In this document: positions 51,439-63,473 of the stretch, in pieces
How the letters are laid out: each line of letters begins with the position of its first letter
Position numbering within the stretch: the stretch's first letter is position 1
Source of the DNA: Litorivivens lipolytica
GTDB lineage: Bacteria; Pseudomonadota; Gammaproteobacteria; Pseudomonadales; Spongiibacteraceae
NCBI RefSeq assembly: GCF_014191715.1
Contig: NZ_JACHWY010000001.1
Span: 434,001 to 498,000 of the forward strand
Direction of reading: 5' to 3'
DNA length: 64,000 nt
Notes under the pieces: model-generated
The model's input: the letters and a program-made list of their open reading frames with translations, nothing else
Told to the model about the DNA's origin: nothing
Databases searched by the model: none
Translations under genes and position numbers: made by a program

Positions 51439-52515
51439 ATGGAACTGAATGTCAGAGACTGGTTGATCATTCTGGGTGGCCTGGTTGCTGCGGGCTTCGT
51501 GCTCGACGCCTACCGCCGGGTGCGTTCAGGTTACAGTGACAAGCTGCGTATGGCGGCCAAGCAGCGCGACGATGACGACCTTGAGCTAAATAACCCTGAG
51601 CTTCCCAGTGGCGGTGCTCGTGTTGTGTCCCGCACGAAAGCGGTCCCCAGCTATGAAGTGCAGGACGACGACAGCCGTCTGGATACGGATGGCCCGGTTC
51701 CTGTTCTGCTGGATTCAGTTGACCCGGAGCCGGCGGATGAACTGCCCACCGATGAACTGCCCGTCGATAGCCCCGCACAAGAACCTGAGCCCGCCGCCGA
51801 GGTAAGCAGTGCTAAGTCCGAGCCCGCGAAGAGCGCTCGGGAATCGCTTGGCGAGCTGGCAGACACTCCCACCCGGGAAAACCTGAAATCGTCACCATCC
51901 AAGGTTACCCACAACGAACCGCTGCAGACCACGCCTGAACCCAAACCCCGCCAGCCTGATGAGGGTAAGGGAAAAGACAGTGCTGTCAGCAAGCGCGATG
52001 TGGCCGGCGATGCCAAGCCGGCTCGTGAAAAGCCAGCCAGCGATAAGCCTGTCGGTGATAAAAAAGGTGCCGACAAAAAATCACCTCCGGAAGAAATTAT
52101 TGTATTGCATGTGGTTGCGCCCCAAGGGGGCTCGCTGCCCGGTGCGCCGCTGCTGCAGATTCTGCTGGCCTGCGATGTGCGCTATGGCCGTATGAATATT
52201 TTTCACCGCTATGAAGAGGCCGGTGGCGAAGGCGCAGAGCAATTCAGTGTGGTGAATATGGTTTCACCCGGCACTTTTGATCTGGATGAAATGGAAAATT
52301 TTACCACGCCCGGCATCAGCTTTTTCATGAGCCTGCCGGGGCCTAAGGATGCCATCAAAGCTTTTGATTGCATGGTCGAAACCGCCCAAGTGGTGGTGAA
52401 AAATCTCAAGGGCGAATTGCACGACGAGGTCCACAGTGTGTGCACCACCCAGACCCTCGAACACCTGCGTCAGCGCATTCGTGATTTCGAGCGTCGCCAG
52501 CTAACGCTGGTGTGA
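51439..52515 (+). CDS. zipA: Cell division protein ZipA
   Basis: ZipA (358 residues) has an N-terminal membrane anchor (DWLIILGGLVAAGFVLDAYRR), a long charged and Pro-rich linker (~30-215) with SxKPxxDKP-like low complexity, and the C-terminal FtsZ-binding domain (~220-355: IIVLHVVAPQGGSLPGAPLLQILLACDVRYGRMNIFHRYEE..., VNMVSPGTFDLDEMENFTTPGISFFMSLPGP). It tethers FtsZ to the membrane at the septum. It sits between smc and ligA as in Pseudomonas. Confidence 0.94.
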   Translation: MELNVRDWLIILGGLVAAGFVLDAYRRVRSGYSDKLRMAAKQRDDDDLELNNPELPSGGARVVSRTKAVPSYEVQDDDSRLDTDGPVPVLLDSVDPEPADELPTDELPVDSPAQEPEPAAEVSSAKSEPAKSARESLGELADTPTRENLKSSPSKVTHNEPLQTTPEPKPRQPDEGKGKDSAVSKRDVAGDAKPAREKPASDKPVGDKKGADKKSPPEEIIVLHVVAPQGGSLPGAPLLQILLACDVRYGRMNIFHRYEEAGGEGAEQFSVVNMVSPGTFDLDEMENFTTPGISFFMSLPGPKDAIKAFDCMVETAQVVVKNLKGELHDEVHSVCTTQTLEHLRQRIRDFERRQLTLV

Positions 52516-52536
52516 AGTTCAACTGACACCTAATAA

Positions 52537-55172
<2,636 letters not shown>

Positions 55173-55423
55173 CGCCCCGTCTCAGGCGACTCCTTCCTAC
55201 GAAAATTAATTCCATAATATCGGCTCGTTCTGTTGTTTTATTACAGAATGGCTGGCTACTTATACCAATGATTTATTTCGGGATTTTGCTGACGATCGAC
55301 TCATTTATTTGCTGAATTTTGACTATCAGTGTGATGTAATCTTTCTGTTTTACCGTGTGCAGCGCCTCTGACGCCCCGCATACGGTGGTGTAAATACTCT
55401 GAAAATACATAACGGAAAGAGCA

Positions 55424-57199
55424 TTGAAACCCACAGACGTAAAAGACCCGGAATACTTCCACAAGGTGGTTGACTGCCAATATGCTTGCCCGGCCCACAC
55501 CCCTGTCCCCGAATATATTCGCCTGATTGCCGCCCAGCGCTACACCGACGCCTACATGATCAACTGGGAATCCAACGTGTTTCCCGGTGTGCTGGGGCGA
55601 ACCTGCGACCGGCCCTGTGAGCCTGCCTGTCGCCGCAGTCGCATCGAAGAAGAGCCCGTTGCGATCTGCCGATTGAAACGGGTGGCCGCCGATAACAAAT
55701 CCAATGTGGCGGATCGATTGCCGGCCATTCCCAAGGAAAAGAACGGCAAGAAAATTGCCCTTCTTGGCGGTGGCCCCGCGTCACTGACCGTTGCCCGGGA
55801 CCTCATGCCACTGGGTTATTCGATTGATCTTTACGATGATCAGCCCGCCGGTGGCGGCTTTATGCGCAGCCAGATTCCCGCCTTTCGTCTGCCGGAAGAA
55901 GTGCTGAACGAAGAGGTCAACATGATCCTCGATATGGGGGTTCTGACCCAGTTCAACACCTATGTCGATAGCCTCAAGAGCATTCTTGATAAAGGCTACG
56001 ATGCGGTCTTTGTCGGAACCGGTGCGCCGCGCGGGCGTGACCTCGATCTGCCGGGGCGCAAGGAGGCCGACGATAACATCCATATTGGTATCGATTGGCT
56101 GTCCAGTGTCGCCTTTGGTCACACCTCGACGGTTGGCAAGCGGGTCGTCGTGATGGGTGGTGGGAATACGGCGATGGACTGTTGCCGCACAGCTCGTCGC
56201 CTCGGCGGTGAGGACGTGAAAGTCGTCGTGCGCAGCCCCTTTGACGATATGAAAGCGTCTCCCTGGGAAAAAGAAGATGCTATGCACGAGGGTATCCCCA
56301 TTCTCGACAATCACGTGCCCCAGGAATTTGTGGTCGAGAACGGCAAGCTCAAAGGTGTGGTTTTCGAGAAAGTTGAAGCCCAGTACGACGACAAGGGCAA
56401 GCGCACGCTAGTGCCAACCGGTGAAGATTCGGTACTGATCGAGTGCGATGATGTGCTGATGGCGATCGGTCAGGAAAATGCCTTCCCCTGGATTGAACGC
56501 GATATCGGCGTTGAGTTCGGCAAATGGGACATGCCGGTCGTCAACGAAGTGACCTTCCAGTCCTCAAATCCAAAGGTGTTTTTCGGTGGCGATGCAGCCT
56601 TTGGTCCGGAGAACGTTATTACCGCCGTGGCGCACGGCCATCAGGCGGCTATTTCCATTGACCTGTTTTGCCGCGGTGAGAGTGTCGACACCCGGCCGGC
56701 ACCGGGCGTGAATCTGGTCAGCCAGAAAATGGGTATCCATGAGTGGAGTTACGACAACGCGGTTGAAGACGACAAGCGCTACATCGTGCCACAGGCCGAG
56801 CTGAAACAGACCTTGTCCGATAGAAAGCTGGAAGTGGAGTTGGGCTTTGATGCGCAGACCGCTTTCCGCGAAGCCCAGCGCTGTCTGAACTGCGACGTGC
56901 AGACGGTCTTTGCGGAAGATCGCTGTATTGAATGCGATGCCTGTATCGATATTTGCCCCACTGACTGCCTGACCTTTGAGGTGAATGACGGTGAAGAAGA
57001 ACAGATTCGTCAGAAACTGAAAATGCCAGCGAACAATCTGGCACAAGACCTGTACGTGTCTGAAGATCTGCCCACGGGGCGCGCGATGATCAAGGATGAG
57101 AACGTCTGCCTGCACTGCGGCCTGTGTGCCGAGCGCTGCCCGACAGCCGCCTGGGATATGCAGAAGTTTTACTACTCCGTTACCAAGGCGGGGAAATAG
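55424..57199 (+). CDS. NAD(P)H-dependent iron-sulfur flavoprotein (GltD/dihydropyrimidine-DH-like) partner of 2-oxoacid oxidoreductase
   Basis: The 591-residue protein combines a GltD-like N-terminal iron-sulfur region (CQYACPAHTPVPEYI, RTCDRPCEPACRR), two dinucleotide folds for FAD and NAD(P) (IALLGGGPASLTVARDL and VVVMGGGNTAMDC), and two C-terminal [4Fe-4S] motifs (CIECDACIDICPTDC and CLHCGLCAERCP). It would pass electrons between NAD(P)H and the following 2-oxoacid oxidoreductase. It starts with TTG after GGAAAGAG, 251 bp past the previous gene. Genes 9 and 5 bp downstream encode the alpha/gamma and beta subunits, so the three form one complex. Confidence 0.85.
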   Translation: MKPTDVKDPEYFHKVVDCQYACPAHTPVPEYIRLIAAQRYTDAYMINWESNVFPGVLGRTCDRPCEPACRRSRIEEEPVAICRLKRVAADNKSNVADRLPAIPKEKNGKKIALLGGGPASLTVARDLMPLGYSIDLYDDQPAGGGFMRSQIPAFRLPEEVLNEEVNMILDMGVLTQFNTYVDSLKSILDKGYDAVFVGTGAPRGRDLDLPGRKEADDNIHIGIDWLSSVAFGHTSTVGKRVVVMGGGNTAMDCCRTARRLGGEDVKVVVRSPFDDMKASPWEKEDAMHEGIPILDNHVPQEFVVENGKLKGVVFEKVEAQYDDKGKRTLVPTGEDSVLIECDDVLMAIGQENAFPWIERDIGVEFGKWDMPVVNEVTFQSSNPKVFFGGDAAFGPENVITAVAHGHQAAISIDLFCRGESVDTRPAPGVNLVSQKMGIHEWSYDNAVEDDKRYIVPQAELKQTLSDRKLEVELGFDAQTAFREAQRCLNCDVQTVFAEDRCIECDACIDICPTDCLTFEVNDGEEEQIRQKLKMPANNLAQDLYVSEDLPTGRAMIKDENVCLHCGLCAERCPTAAWDMQKFYYSVTKAGK

Positions 57200-57208
57200 G
57201 GCAGAATC

Positions 57209-59053
57209 ATGAACAGAATCCAAGCAGTTAACGACTTCGTTATTAAATTCGCTAACGTCAACGGCACCGGTTCTGCCAGTGCCAATAACATGTTTGCCAA
57301 GGCCTTGTTTCGCATGGGCCTGCCGGTCAGCCCGAAGAACATCTTCCCCTCGAATATTCAGGGCCTGCCAACCTGGTTTGAAGTGCGGGTGAATGAAAAG
57401 GGCTACCTCGGCCGTCGTGGCGGTGTAGACATCATGGTCTGCGTTAATCCGCAAAGTATGGCCAAGGATATCCGTGAGGTAGAGCCCGGTGGCTACTTCC
57501 TCTACGACTCCAGTAAACCGCTGGATATCCGCATGGTGCGCAGTGATATCAATATGATTGGCGTGCCGCTGACAGATATTTGTACCCGCGAATACGCTGA
57601 TCCGCGTCAGCGCCAGCTGTTTCGAAATATTATCTATGTCGGTGCACTGGCGGCTTTGCTGGATATCGAATTCGACGTACTGACTGGCATTGTGTCCGAT
57701 CAGTTTCGCGGCAAGGAAAAGCTGGTGGTGCCGAACGTTCACGCACTTGAACTCGGCTATCACTACGCCCGTGAAAACTACGAGTGCCCGATTGGTATTC
57801 GCGTTGAGCGCCGCAATGAAGTGGGCGACAAAATACTCATCGATGGCAATACTGCAGCGTCGCTGGGTGCGATCTATGGCGGTGCGACCGTAGCGGCCTG
57901 GTATCCAATTACCCCATCAACCTCCGTGGTCGATGGCTTCGACAAGTACTGCAAGCGCCTGCGGATCGACCCGGGCAGTGGCAACAAAAACTACGCCATC
58001 GTGCAGGCCGAAGATGAACTGGCCGCCATTGGTATGGTGATTGGTGCGAGCTGGAATGGCGCGCGTGCCTTTACCGCAACCAGTGGTCCGGGTATTTCGC
58101 TGATGAGTGAATTTCTCGGTCTGGCCTATTTTGCGGAAATCCCGACGGTACTGATCGATGTGCAGCGCGCCGGCCCGTCGACCGGTATGCCAACGCGCAC
58201 ACAGCAATCCGACGTGCTGGCCTGCGCTTATGCGTCACACGGTGATACCAAGCAGGTGTTGTTGTTCCCGTCGACGCCGAAAGAGTGCTTCGATATGACC
58301 GCAGAAGCATTTGATCTGGCGGAAACGCTGCAAACCCCGATCATCATGCTCACCGATCTGGATCTCGGCATGAACGACAATATGTCTGAGCCACTGACCT
58401 GGGAAGATGGTCGCCAGTACAAGCGTGGCAAAGTGCTCAACGAAGAGCAGTTGGAAAATATGAGCGAACGCTTCGGGCGTTATCTCGACAGTGACGGCGA
58501 CGGCATTCCCTATCGCACTTACCCCGGTACCCACCCAACCAAGGGCGCCTTTTTCACCCGTGGAACCTCACGGGACGAGTACGCGGTGTACACCGAGGAC
58601 GGTGCCGAGTATGAAAAGAACATGCAGCGCCTGCTGAAAAAATGGGAAACCGCAAAAGACACCGTGCCGGCACCGGAAATTATCGGCACGGGCAATTCGG
58701 TGGGTGTCATCCATTTCGGCACCAGTGCCGACTCCACCATGGAGGCTATCGACTATCTGGCGGAAGAGGGCATCAAGGTCGACAGCTTGCGACTCAAGGC
58801 CTTTCCGTTTAACAAAGCCGTCGACGACTTTATTGCCAGTCACGACACTGTATTTGTGATTGAACAGAATCGCGATGCCCAGATGAAATCCCTTTTGGTG
58901 AACGAATGCGAGGTCTCACCGAAAGATCTTATCTCGATTCTGAATTACGACGGCATGCCGATTACCGCGCGCAAAATCCACGAGCGTATCGTCGCCGTTG
59001 TACGGGGTGACAATGTCACACCACTACATAAAAAAGCCGGTAACAAGGAGTAA
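57209..59053 (+). CDS. 2-oxoacid:acceptor oxidoreductase, fused gamma-alpha subunit (KorA-like)
   Basis: A 614-residue protein made of a gamma-like N-terminal domain (~1-200, FANVNGTGSASANNMFAKALFRMGLPVSPKNIFPSNIQGLP split) and an alpha domain (GNTAASLGAIYGGATVAAWYPITPSTSVVDGF..., SGPGISLMSEFLGLAYFAEIPTVLIDVQRAGPSTGMPTRTQQSDVL in parts). This fusion order is that of KorA-type 2-oxoglutarate oxidoreductases in mycobacteria and some aerobic proteobacteria. It binds part of the TPP site and coenzyme A. The substrate (2-oxoglutarate, indolepyruvate or branched 2-oxoacids) is not fixed by the sequence I can read. Confidence 0.85.
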   Translation: MNRIQAVNDFVIKFANVNGTGSASANNMFAKALFRMGLPVSPKNIFPSNIQGLPTWFEVRVNEKGYLGRRGGVDIMVCVNPQSMAKDIREVEPGGYFLYDSSKPLDIRMVRSDINMIGVPLTDICTREYADPRQRQLFRNIIYVGALAALLDIEFDVLTGIVSDQFRGKEKLVVPNVHALELGYHYARENYECPIGIRVERRNEVGDKILIDGNTAASLGAIYGGATVAAWYPITPSTSVVDGFDKYCKRLRIDPGSGNKNYAIVQAEDELAAIGMVIGASWNGARAFTATSGPGISLMSEFLGLAYFAEIPTVLIDVQRAGPSTGMPTRTQQSDVLACAYASHGDTKQVLLFPSTPKECFDMTAEAFDLAETLQTPIIMLTDLDLGMNDNMSEPLTWEDGRQYKRGKVLNEEQLENMSERFGRYLDSDGDGIPYRTYPGTHPTKGAFFTRGTSRDEYAVYTEDGAEYEKNMQRLLKKWETAKDTVPAPEIIGTGNSVGVIHFGTSADSTMEAIDYLAEEGIKVDSLRLKAFPFNKAVDDFIASHDTVFVIEQNRDAQMKSLLVNECEVSPKDLISILNYDGMPITARKIHERIVAVVRGDNVTPLHKKAGNKE

Positions 59054-59058
59054 ACTCG

Positions 59059-60111
59059 ATGACTTATCAACGTCCGAATTTTCGTCATCCCAACCTGCCG
59101 GTTAATGAGCTGGGTTATACCCGAAAGGATTACGAAGGCGCGCTATCGACCCTGTGTGCCGGTTGTGGCCATGACTCCATCAGTGCCGCCATCGTGCAGG
59201 CCTGTTTTGAGATGTCGATTGAGCCGCACAAGGTCGCAAAATTATCCGGTATTGGTTGTTCTTCAAAAACGCCAACCTATTTTCTCGGGAACTCCCACGG
59301 TTTTAACTCGGTACACGGCCGTATGCCGTCGGTCGCAACCGGTGCCAATCTGGCCAATCGCGAAATGATTTATGTGGGCGTTTCAGGTGATGGCGACACG
59401 GCCTCTATCGGTATGGGGCAATTTACCCATGCGGTGCGTCGCAACCTGAACATGATGTACGTGGTGGAGAACAACGGTTGCTACGGCCTGACCAAAGGTC
59501 AGGATTCGGCGACGGCTGATGTGGGCTCTGCCAGCAAGAAAGGTGAGCCTAACCCCTTCGAACCCATCGATCTGGCCAGTGTTGCGCTCCAGCTCGGGGC
59601 GACCTTTGTCGCGAGGAGCTTTTCGGGCGACCGCGCCCAGCTGGTGCCGTTGATCAAGGCCGCAATTTCTCATCGGGGCTTTGCATTTATTGATGTGATT
59701 TCGCCCTGCGTCACCTTCAACAATAATCCGGCCTCTACCAAGGGCTATGAGCATGTGCGTGACCACCTGGCAGCGACCGGTACCGTGGACTTTGTTCCGG
59801 TAAAACAGGAAATCACAACCAGCTACCCGGAAGGGGAATCTCAGGAAGTGACGCTGCACGACGGTTCTGTGGTTCACTTGCAAAAAGCTGATCCGGAACT
59901 GGATATCAATAGCCGTCGCTCGGCTCTGAGGCTGATCAAGGACTACAAAGCCAAGGATCAGATTCTCACGGGCCTGCTGTTTATGGATGAAGATTCCCGA
60001 GATCTCCACGAGATAATCGGTACCAGCAACAAACCGCTGCGTTCACTGAATGAAAGTGATTTGTGCCCGGGGCAAAAGGTTTTGGATAACCTGAACGAGA
60101 GTTTGCGCTAG
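59059..60111 (+). CDS. 2-oxoacid:acceptor oxidoreductase beta subunit (KorB-like)
   Basis: The 350-residue beta subunit binds TPP through GVSGDGDTASIGMGQF and the later NNGCYGLTKGQDSAT. Cysteines in CAGCGHDS and SGIGCSSKTPTYF fit the [4Fe-4S] cluster. Together with the preceding gene it catalyses CoA-dependent oxidation of a 2-oxoacid. It ends the operon, with a terminator 20 bp after the stop. Confidence 0.87.
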   Translation: MTYQRPNFRHPNLPVNELGYTRKDYEGALSTLCAGCGHDSISAAIVQACFEMSIEPHKVAKLSGIGCSSKTPTYFLGNSHGFNSVHGRMPSVATGANLANREMIYVGVSGDGDTASIGMGQFTHAVRRNLNMMYVVENNGCYGLTKGQDSATADVGSASKKGEPNPFEPIDLASVALQLGATFVARSFSGDRAQLVPLIKAAISHRGFAFIDVISPCVTFNNNPASTKGYEHVRDHLAATGTVDFVPVKQEITTSYPEGESQEVTLHDGSVVHLQKADPELDINSRRSALRLIKDYKAKDQILTGLLFMDEDSRDLHEIIGTSNKPLRSLNESDLCPGQKVLDNLNESLR

Positions 60112-60129
60112 CAGCATTTTCTGTCACAG

Positions 60130-60160
60130 AAGAGCGTTTGTGCTGTGCGAATGCTCTTTT
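60130..60160 (+). terminator. Rho-independent terminator after the 2-oxoacid oxidoreductase operon
   Basis: AAGAGCGTT (60130-60138) pairs with AATGCTCTT (60150-60158) with one G-U pair and an 11-base loop, followed by TTGTTC. It lies 19 bp after the beta-subunit stop codon. Confidence 0.75.
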
Positions 60161-60189
60161 GTTCGAAACCGGCTTAAAGGGCTGACCCG

Positions 60190-61392
60190 ATGGCTGACCA
60201 TCCTGCTGAGTATAACCATACCTTGAAGGCGGGCTGGGACCGTTTCTGCGAGGAGCTGAAAAGCGCGGGTGAGCTGCTGTTTACGGACGCCGTCCCTGAC
60301 GACGAAATCACCCGTACGACGGGTATGCGATTGTTGTCCCGCAATATAGCCCTTGCCCTGCAATTCGAGTCGGAAAACAACGATCCCCGACACCCTGAGT
60401 TACTCCATTACTTCGATCCTCTGCGCAAGCAGGGCGGAGATAATCCGGATGCCTTGTATCTCGGTGCGCCAGTTAACGGCGTGGAAACTTACCGTCTGCA
60501 CGGCATTCTGGGCAGTGCCCGCTTTATTGCGATTACCGTCCTTGAAGAGGGGGAGACTCCTTGGGGTGGTAAGGTTATTGCCAGCCTTTTTCGCGATGAT
60601 ATCGCGACAGATTCCGAGGGCTTTTTTGAGTTGCACTTGAGTCCGGAGCCGAAACCCGAGGACTTCCAGGGGAACTGGATTCAAACCACCCACCGGACCT
60701 ATCGGCTTACCATCCGTCAGTTCTTCGCAGATTGGCTTAACGAAGAGCCAATGCAGGCGGTAATTGACTGCCTTAGTGTAAGCGCACCCCCAGAGCCTCC
60801 GAAGAGTGAGCTGCAGAGCGAACGTTTGCAAAAAGCGATTCAATGGCTGCGTTGGTCAGTCTCGTATTGGGTAGAACAGATCAATAAATGGCGAGCGCAG
60901 CCCAACGCGTTTTTCGCCTACAACGAACTGGATAACAATACCATCGACGCGACGCCCGGTGGCTTACCGCTTATTGCCAACTGGCGCTTGGCCAGTGATG
61001 AAGTCGCGATCGTGCGGGTGACCCCTCCGCAGGCACAATACTGGGCCGTGGAGTTTGGTAATTTCTGGTGGGAAAGCATGGATTATCGTTACCGGCTGTG
61101 CAGCACGAATTGCCATCACGCGGTATTGGAATCCTCGGGTGAGTTGATTTTGGTGATTGCAGACCAGGATCCCGGCGTGCCGAATTGGCTCGATCGAAGC
61201 GCTTATCGCGAAGGCTATATCACCTTTCGTTGGGTGGGCGCCGACAGTTACCCCCGTCCTACTTTAGAGGTAGTGAAGCAAAACGCATTGCAGCGAGCAC
61301 TGCCAAAGGGTTGTAAAACCGTAAACGCCGAGATGAGAGCGCAACAGCTTCGCGAGCGCAGACTGGGCGTCATTCGCCGCTTCGGCTACTGA
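60190..61392 (+). CDS. DUF1214 domain protein
   Basis: A 400-residue protein with a helical N-terminus (WDRFCEELKSAGELL) and a C-terminal DUF1214 domain with FAYNELDNNTIDATPGG, WAVEFGNFWWESMDYRY and LVIADQDPGVPNWLD. There is no signal peptide. DUF1214 proteins have no agreed biochemical role, but they often accompany sulfotransferase-fold proteins and lipid or steroid genes in actinobacteria and marine gammaproteobacteria. The sulfotransferase-like gene follows 25 bp later. Confidence 0.82.
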   Translation: MADHPAEYNHTLKAGWDRFCEELKSAGELLFTDAVPDDEITRTTGMRLLSRNIALALQFESENNDPRHPELLHYFDPLRKQGGDNPDALYLGAPVNGVETYRLHGILGSARFIAITVLEEGETPWGGKVIASLFRDDIATDSEGFFELHLSPEPKPEDFQGNWIQTTHRTYRLTIRQFFADWLNEEPMQAVIDCLSVSAPPEPPKSELQSERLQKAIQWLRWSVSYWVEQINKWRAQPNAFFAYNELDNNTIDATPGGLPLIANWRLASDEVAIVRVTPPQAQYWAVEFGNFWWESMDYRYRLCSTNCHHAVLESSGELILVIADQDPGVPNWLDRSAYREGYITFRWVGADSYPRPTLEVVKQNALQRALPKGCKTVNAEMRAQQLRERRLGVIRRFGY

Positions 61393-61417
61393 AACCTCCG
61401 TTCAAAAGGCTTGTGTC

Positions 61418-62665
61418 ATGGGCAATAAACCAGACTGGACTCCGCCGCCACACCCGGATTGGGTGGAACAGATAAATCGTGAAGGGGATTGCTTTGATTT
61501 ACCTTCTGTTGTGCCGTTGGATCAGGCTTCACTTCTAAGCGCAGCCTGTAGCAAAACCGGGTTAAGGGATTTTGGTGACGAAGCCTGGCGAGAGCCCTTC
61601 GGCGTCTTACTCGATTCGCTGGAGGGTGAGGCGGAGCTGACCTTGATGGGGAGGTTGATGGCACGCAGCGATATTATTTGCTGGCTGTCAGCTCGCTTAC
61701 AGGTTGTTAAGATACTGAAACGGCACCCCGACATACTGGAGCAGCCGGTTGAAGCACCCATGTTTATTGTCGGTTTGCCGCGATCGGGTACCTCCATTCT
61801 GTTCGAACTTTTGTCGCAGGACCCGGATGTCGGAGTACCGTTGATATGGGAGGCTATGCAGCCGTGCCCTCCGCCAGAAGCAGCGACTTATCGCACCGAC
61901 CCGCGTATTGATGTCGCCGATCGATTGGTGACTCAGTGGGGCAGGGTGGCGCCGGAGTTCAATACCATGCACGAAATGCGCGGTCATATACCCGCTGAGT
62001 GCGGGCTGATTATGGCGGGCACTTTTATTAGCGATCATATTGCGTCGCTACACCAGACGCCGTCTTATGCCGCCTGGTGCACCCAAGCTGATATGGAACC
62101 CGTTTACCGCTACCACAAAACCGTTTTGCAGATTTTGCAGTATCGCAACCCCCGCAAGCGTTGGCTGCTCAAGGCGCCCGAACATCAGGTCCATTTGCAG
62201 ACCTTGCTGAAGGTGTATCCCGACGCGAGAATTGTGCAAACTCACCGTGACCCCATCAAGTGCATGGCGTCCACGACCAGCCTCATGGGTACGCTGTATT
62301 ACATGCGCAGTGATCAAGTCTTCAATGCGGCTGTGTTTGAAAATATCATTATGGGTGAGGCGACGGCGAAGCGGCTCGAAAACGTGATGGATCAGCGTGA
62401 GCAAGGCATCGTGCTTGCAAAAAATATCACGGACTCTCGTTATCAAGATCTGATGGATCAGCCGATGGCGTGTATTCGAGGCATCTATAAACATTTTGGT
62501 CTGGCGCTTGAGCCAGAAACAGAGCAGCGCATGTTGAGCTATCTCGAGCGTAAGCCTAAAGGCAAGTTCGGTCAGCACAGTTATACTGTTGACGAGTCTC
62601 GAAGCAGTGAGCGCGTTTTGTTTAAGCGCTATCAAGCCTGTTATCGGGTGCCAGACGAAGTTTGA
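61418..62665 (+). CDS. Sulfotransferase-family protein
   Basis: A 415-residue protein with the PAPS-binding-like loop FIVGLPRSGTSILFELLSQDP (split around residues 117-135, GLPRSGTS at 119-126) and the later 3'-phosphate region VQTHRDPIKCMASTTSL. The fold is that of P-loop sulfotransferases; many bacterial members beside DUF1214 genes act on or near lipids or steroids with unproved activity. It follows DUF1214 closely and precedes a small membrane-anchored protein. Confidence 0.85.
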   Translation: MGNKPDWTPPPHPDWVEQINREGDCFDLPSVVPLDQASLLSAACSKTGLRDFGDEAWREPFGVLLDSLEGEAELTLMGRLMARSDIICWLSARLQVVKILKRHPDILEQPVEAPMFIVGLPRSGTSILFELLSQDPDVGVPLIWEAMQPCPPPEAATYRTDPRIDVADRLVTQWGRVAPEFNTMHEMRGHIPAECGLIMAGTFISDHIASLHQTPSYAAWCTQADMEPVYRYHKTVLQILQYRNPRKRWLLKAPEHQVHLQTLLKVYPDARIVQTHRDPIKCMASTTSLMGTLYYMRSDQVFNAAVFENIIMGEATAKRLENVMDQREQGIVLAKNITDSRYQDLMDQPMACIRGIYKHFGLALEPETEQRMLSYLERKPKGKFGQHSYTVDESRSSERVLFKRYQACYRVPDEV

Positions 62666-62684
62666 TGACGGAATAAATGAGGCG

Positions 62685-62972
62685 ATGAGCTTACGTTACT
62701 CACTGATAGGCAGCATGCTGATTCTGATTGCCTACGGCGTGTTGTGCTACATGAAAACGGGTGAAGTATTGCAATCCCAGCTTGGCACGATTGTTCGGTG
62801 TGAGCAGTTGGCTGGGGCAACGGATACTGTCTATCACACGACGGTTCGCACCGAGAATGGACAATATTTAATCGCCAAGCTGGCAGATTGCCAGGGCAGT
62901 GAGACCATAAATGTTTTGGTTAAGCGCGGCGCCCTGTTTTTTAATACTGTGTACGAGGCTGTACCGCGCTAG
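62685..62972 (+). CDS. Small membrane-anchored protein of unknown function
   Basis: The 95-residue protein starts MSLRYSLIGSMLILIAYGVLC, a single N-terminal membrane helix, followed by a ~70-residue periplasmic domain with two cysteines (TIVRCEQL and KLADCQGS) that could form a disulfide. The frame opens earlier at 62589 inside the sulfotransferase gene, but the ATG at 62685 has AGGCG before it and begins the membrane helix. I do not recognise the family. It is convergent with the ketosteroid-isomerase gene, 5 bp apart. Confidence 0.6.
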   Translation: MSLRYSLIGSMLILIAYGVLCYMKTGEVLQSQLGTIVRCEQLAGATDTVYHTTVRTENGQYLIAKLADCQGSETINVLVKRGALFFNTVYEAVPR

Positions 62973-62977
62973 CGCGC

Positions 62978-63331
62978 TCAGGACTTCATATTCTCAGGGC
63001 CCCAGAAGGCTCGCATTGAACAGACCTTGCCGTCGGCGTTGAATTTGAACACGTCAATGACATCAATGGTCATACCGGAGGCATCGACCTGAAAGGGGAA
63101 AGCTACCTCATCGCCGGCGCAACGCGGGTCGCCTGACAGGTTCAGCTTGATTTTGCCAAGGCTGGGCTCGTAGAACTTAACAATTGCCTCCATGCCCTTG
63201 TGGATGTCAGAGCCTACCGGGTCTTCGACCGTTGCATCTTCGGCATACAAATCTCGAATAATATTCATATCACCGCTGGCAAAAGCCTCGACGTAGCGGT
63301 GTACGGCAGCAATCTTATCGGTATTTTCCAT
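62978..63331 (-). CDS. Delta5-3-ketosteroid isomerase-like protein
   Basis: A 117-residue protein of the SnoaL/NTF2 fold very close in layout to Pseudomonas steroid Delta-isomerase: RYVEAFASGD (Tyr13), LYAEDATVEDPVG (base Asp37), MTIDVIDVFKF (Asp93) and SMRAFWGPEN at the end. All three catalytic residues of the classical enzyme are present, so shift of the steroid double bond is likely, although other NTF2 enzymes share the scaffold. Its presence, with DUF1214, sulfotransferase, SDR and desaturase genes, hints at steroid or sterol use. Confidence 0.85.
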   Translation of the reverse strand: MENTDKIAAVHRYVEAFASGDMNIIRDLYAEDATVEDPVGSDIHKGMEAIVKFYEPSLGKIKLNLSGDPRCAGDEVAFPFQVDASGMTIDVIDVFKFNADGKVCSMRAFWGPENMKS

Positions 63332-63473
63332 GTCTTCTTCCTCTGATGGTTCACTTCAGTATAGAGACGCCTCCAATTCACCAAAATAGCGAAATCGGCC
63401 AGCCTGACTGGCACGTATGCAAGCTCAGGTTTGGCGAAATCTGCACACAGCGACGGTAAAAGTTTTTTACTAG

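Noticed and set aside
56564-57763. 399-codon minus-strand open frame over the flavoprotein and KorA-like genes
   Set aside because: It spans the junction of two strongly supported plus-strand genes and has no recognisable motif.
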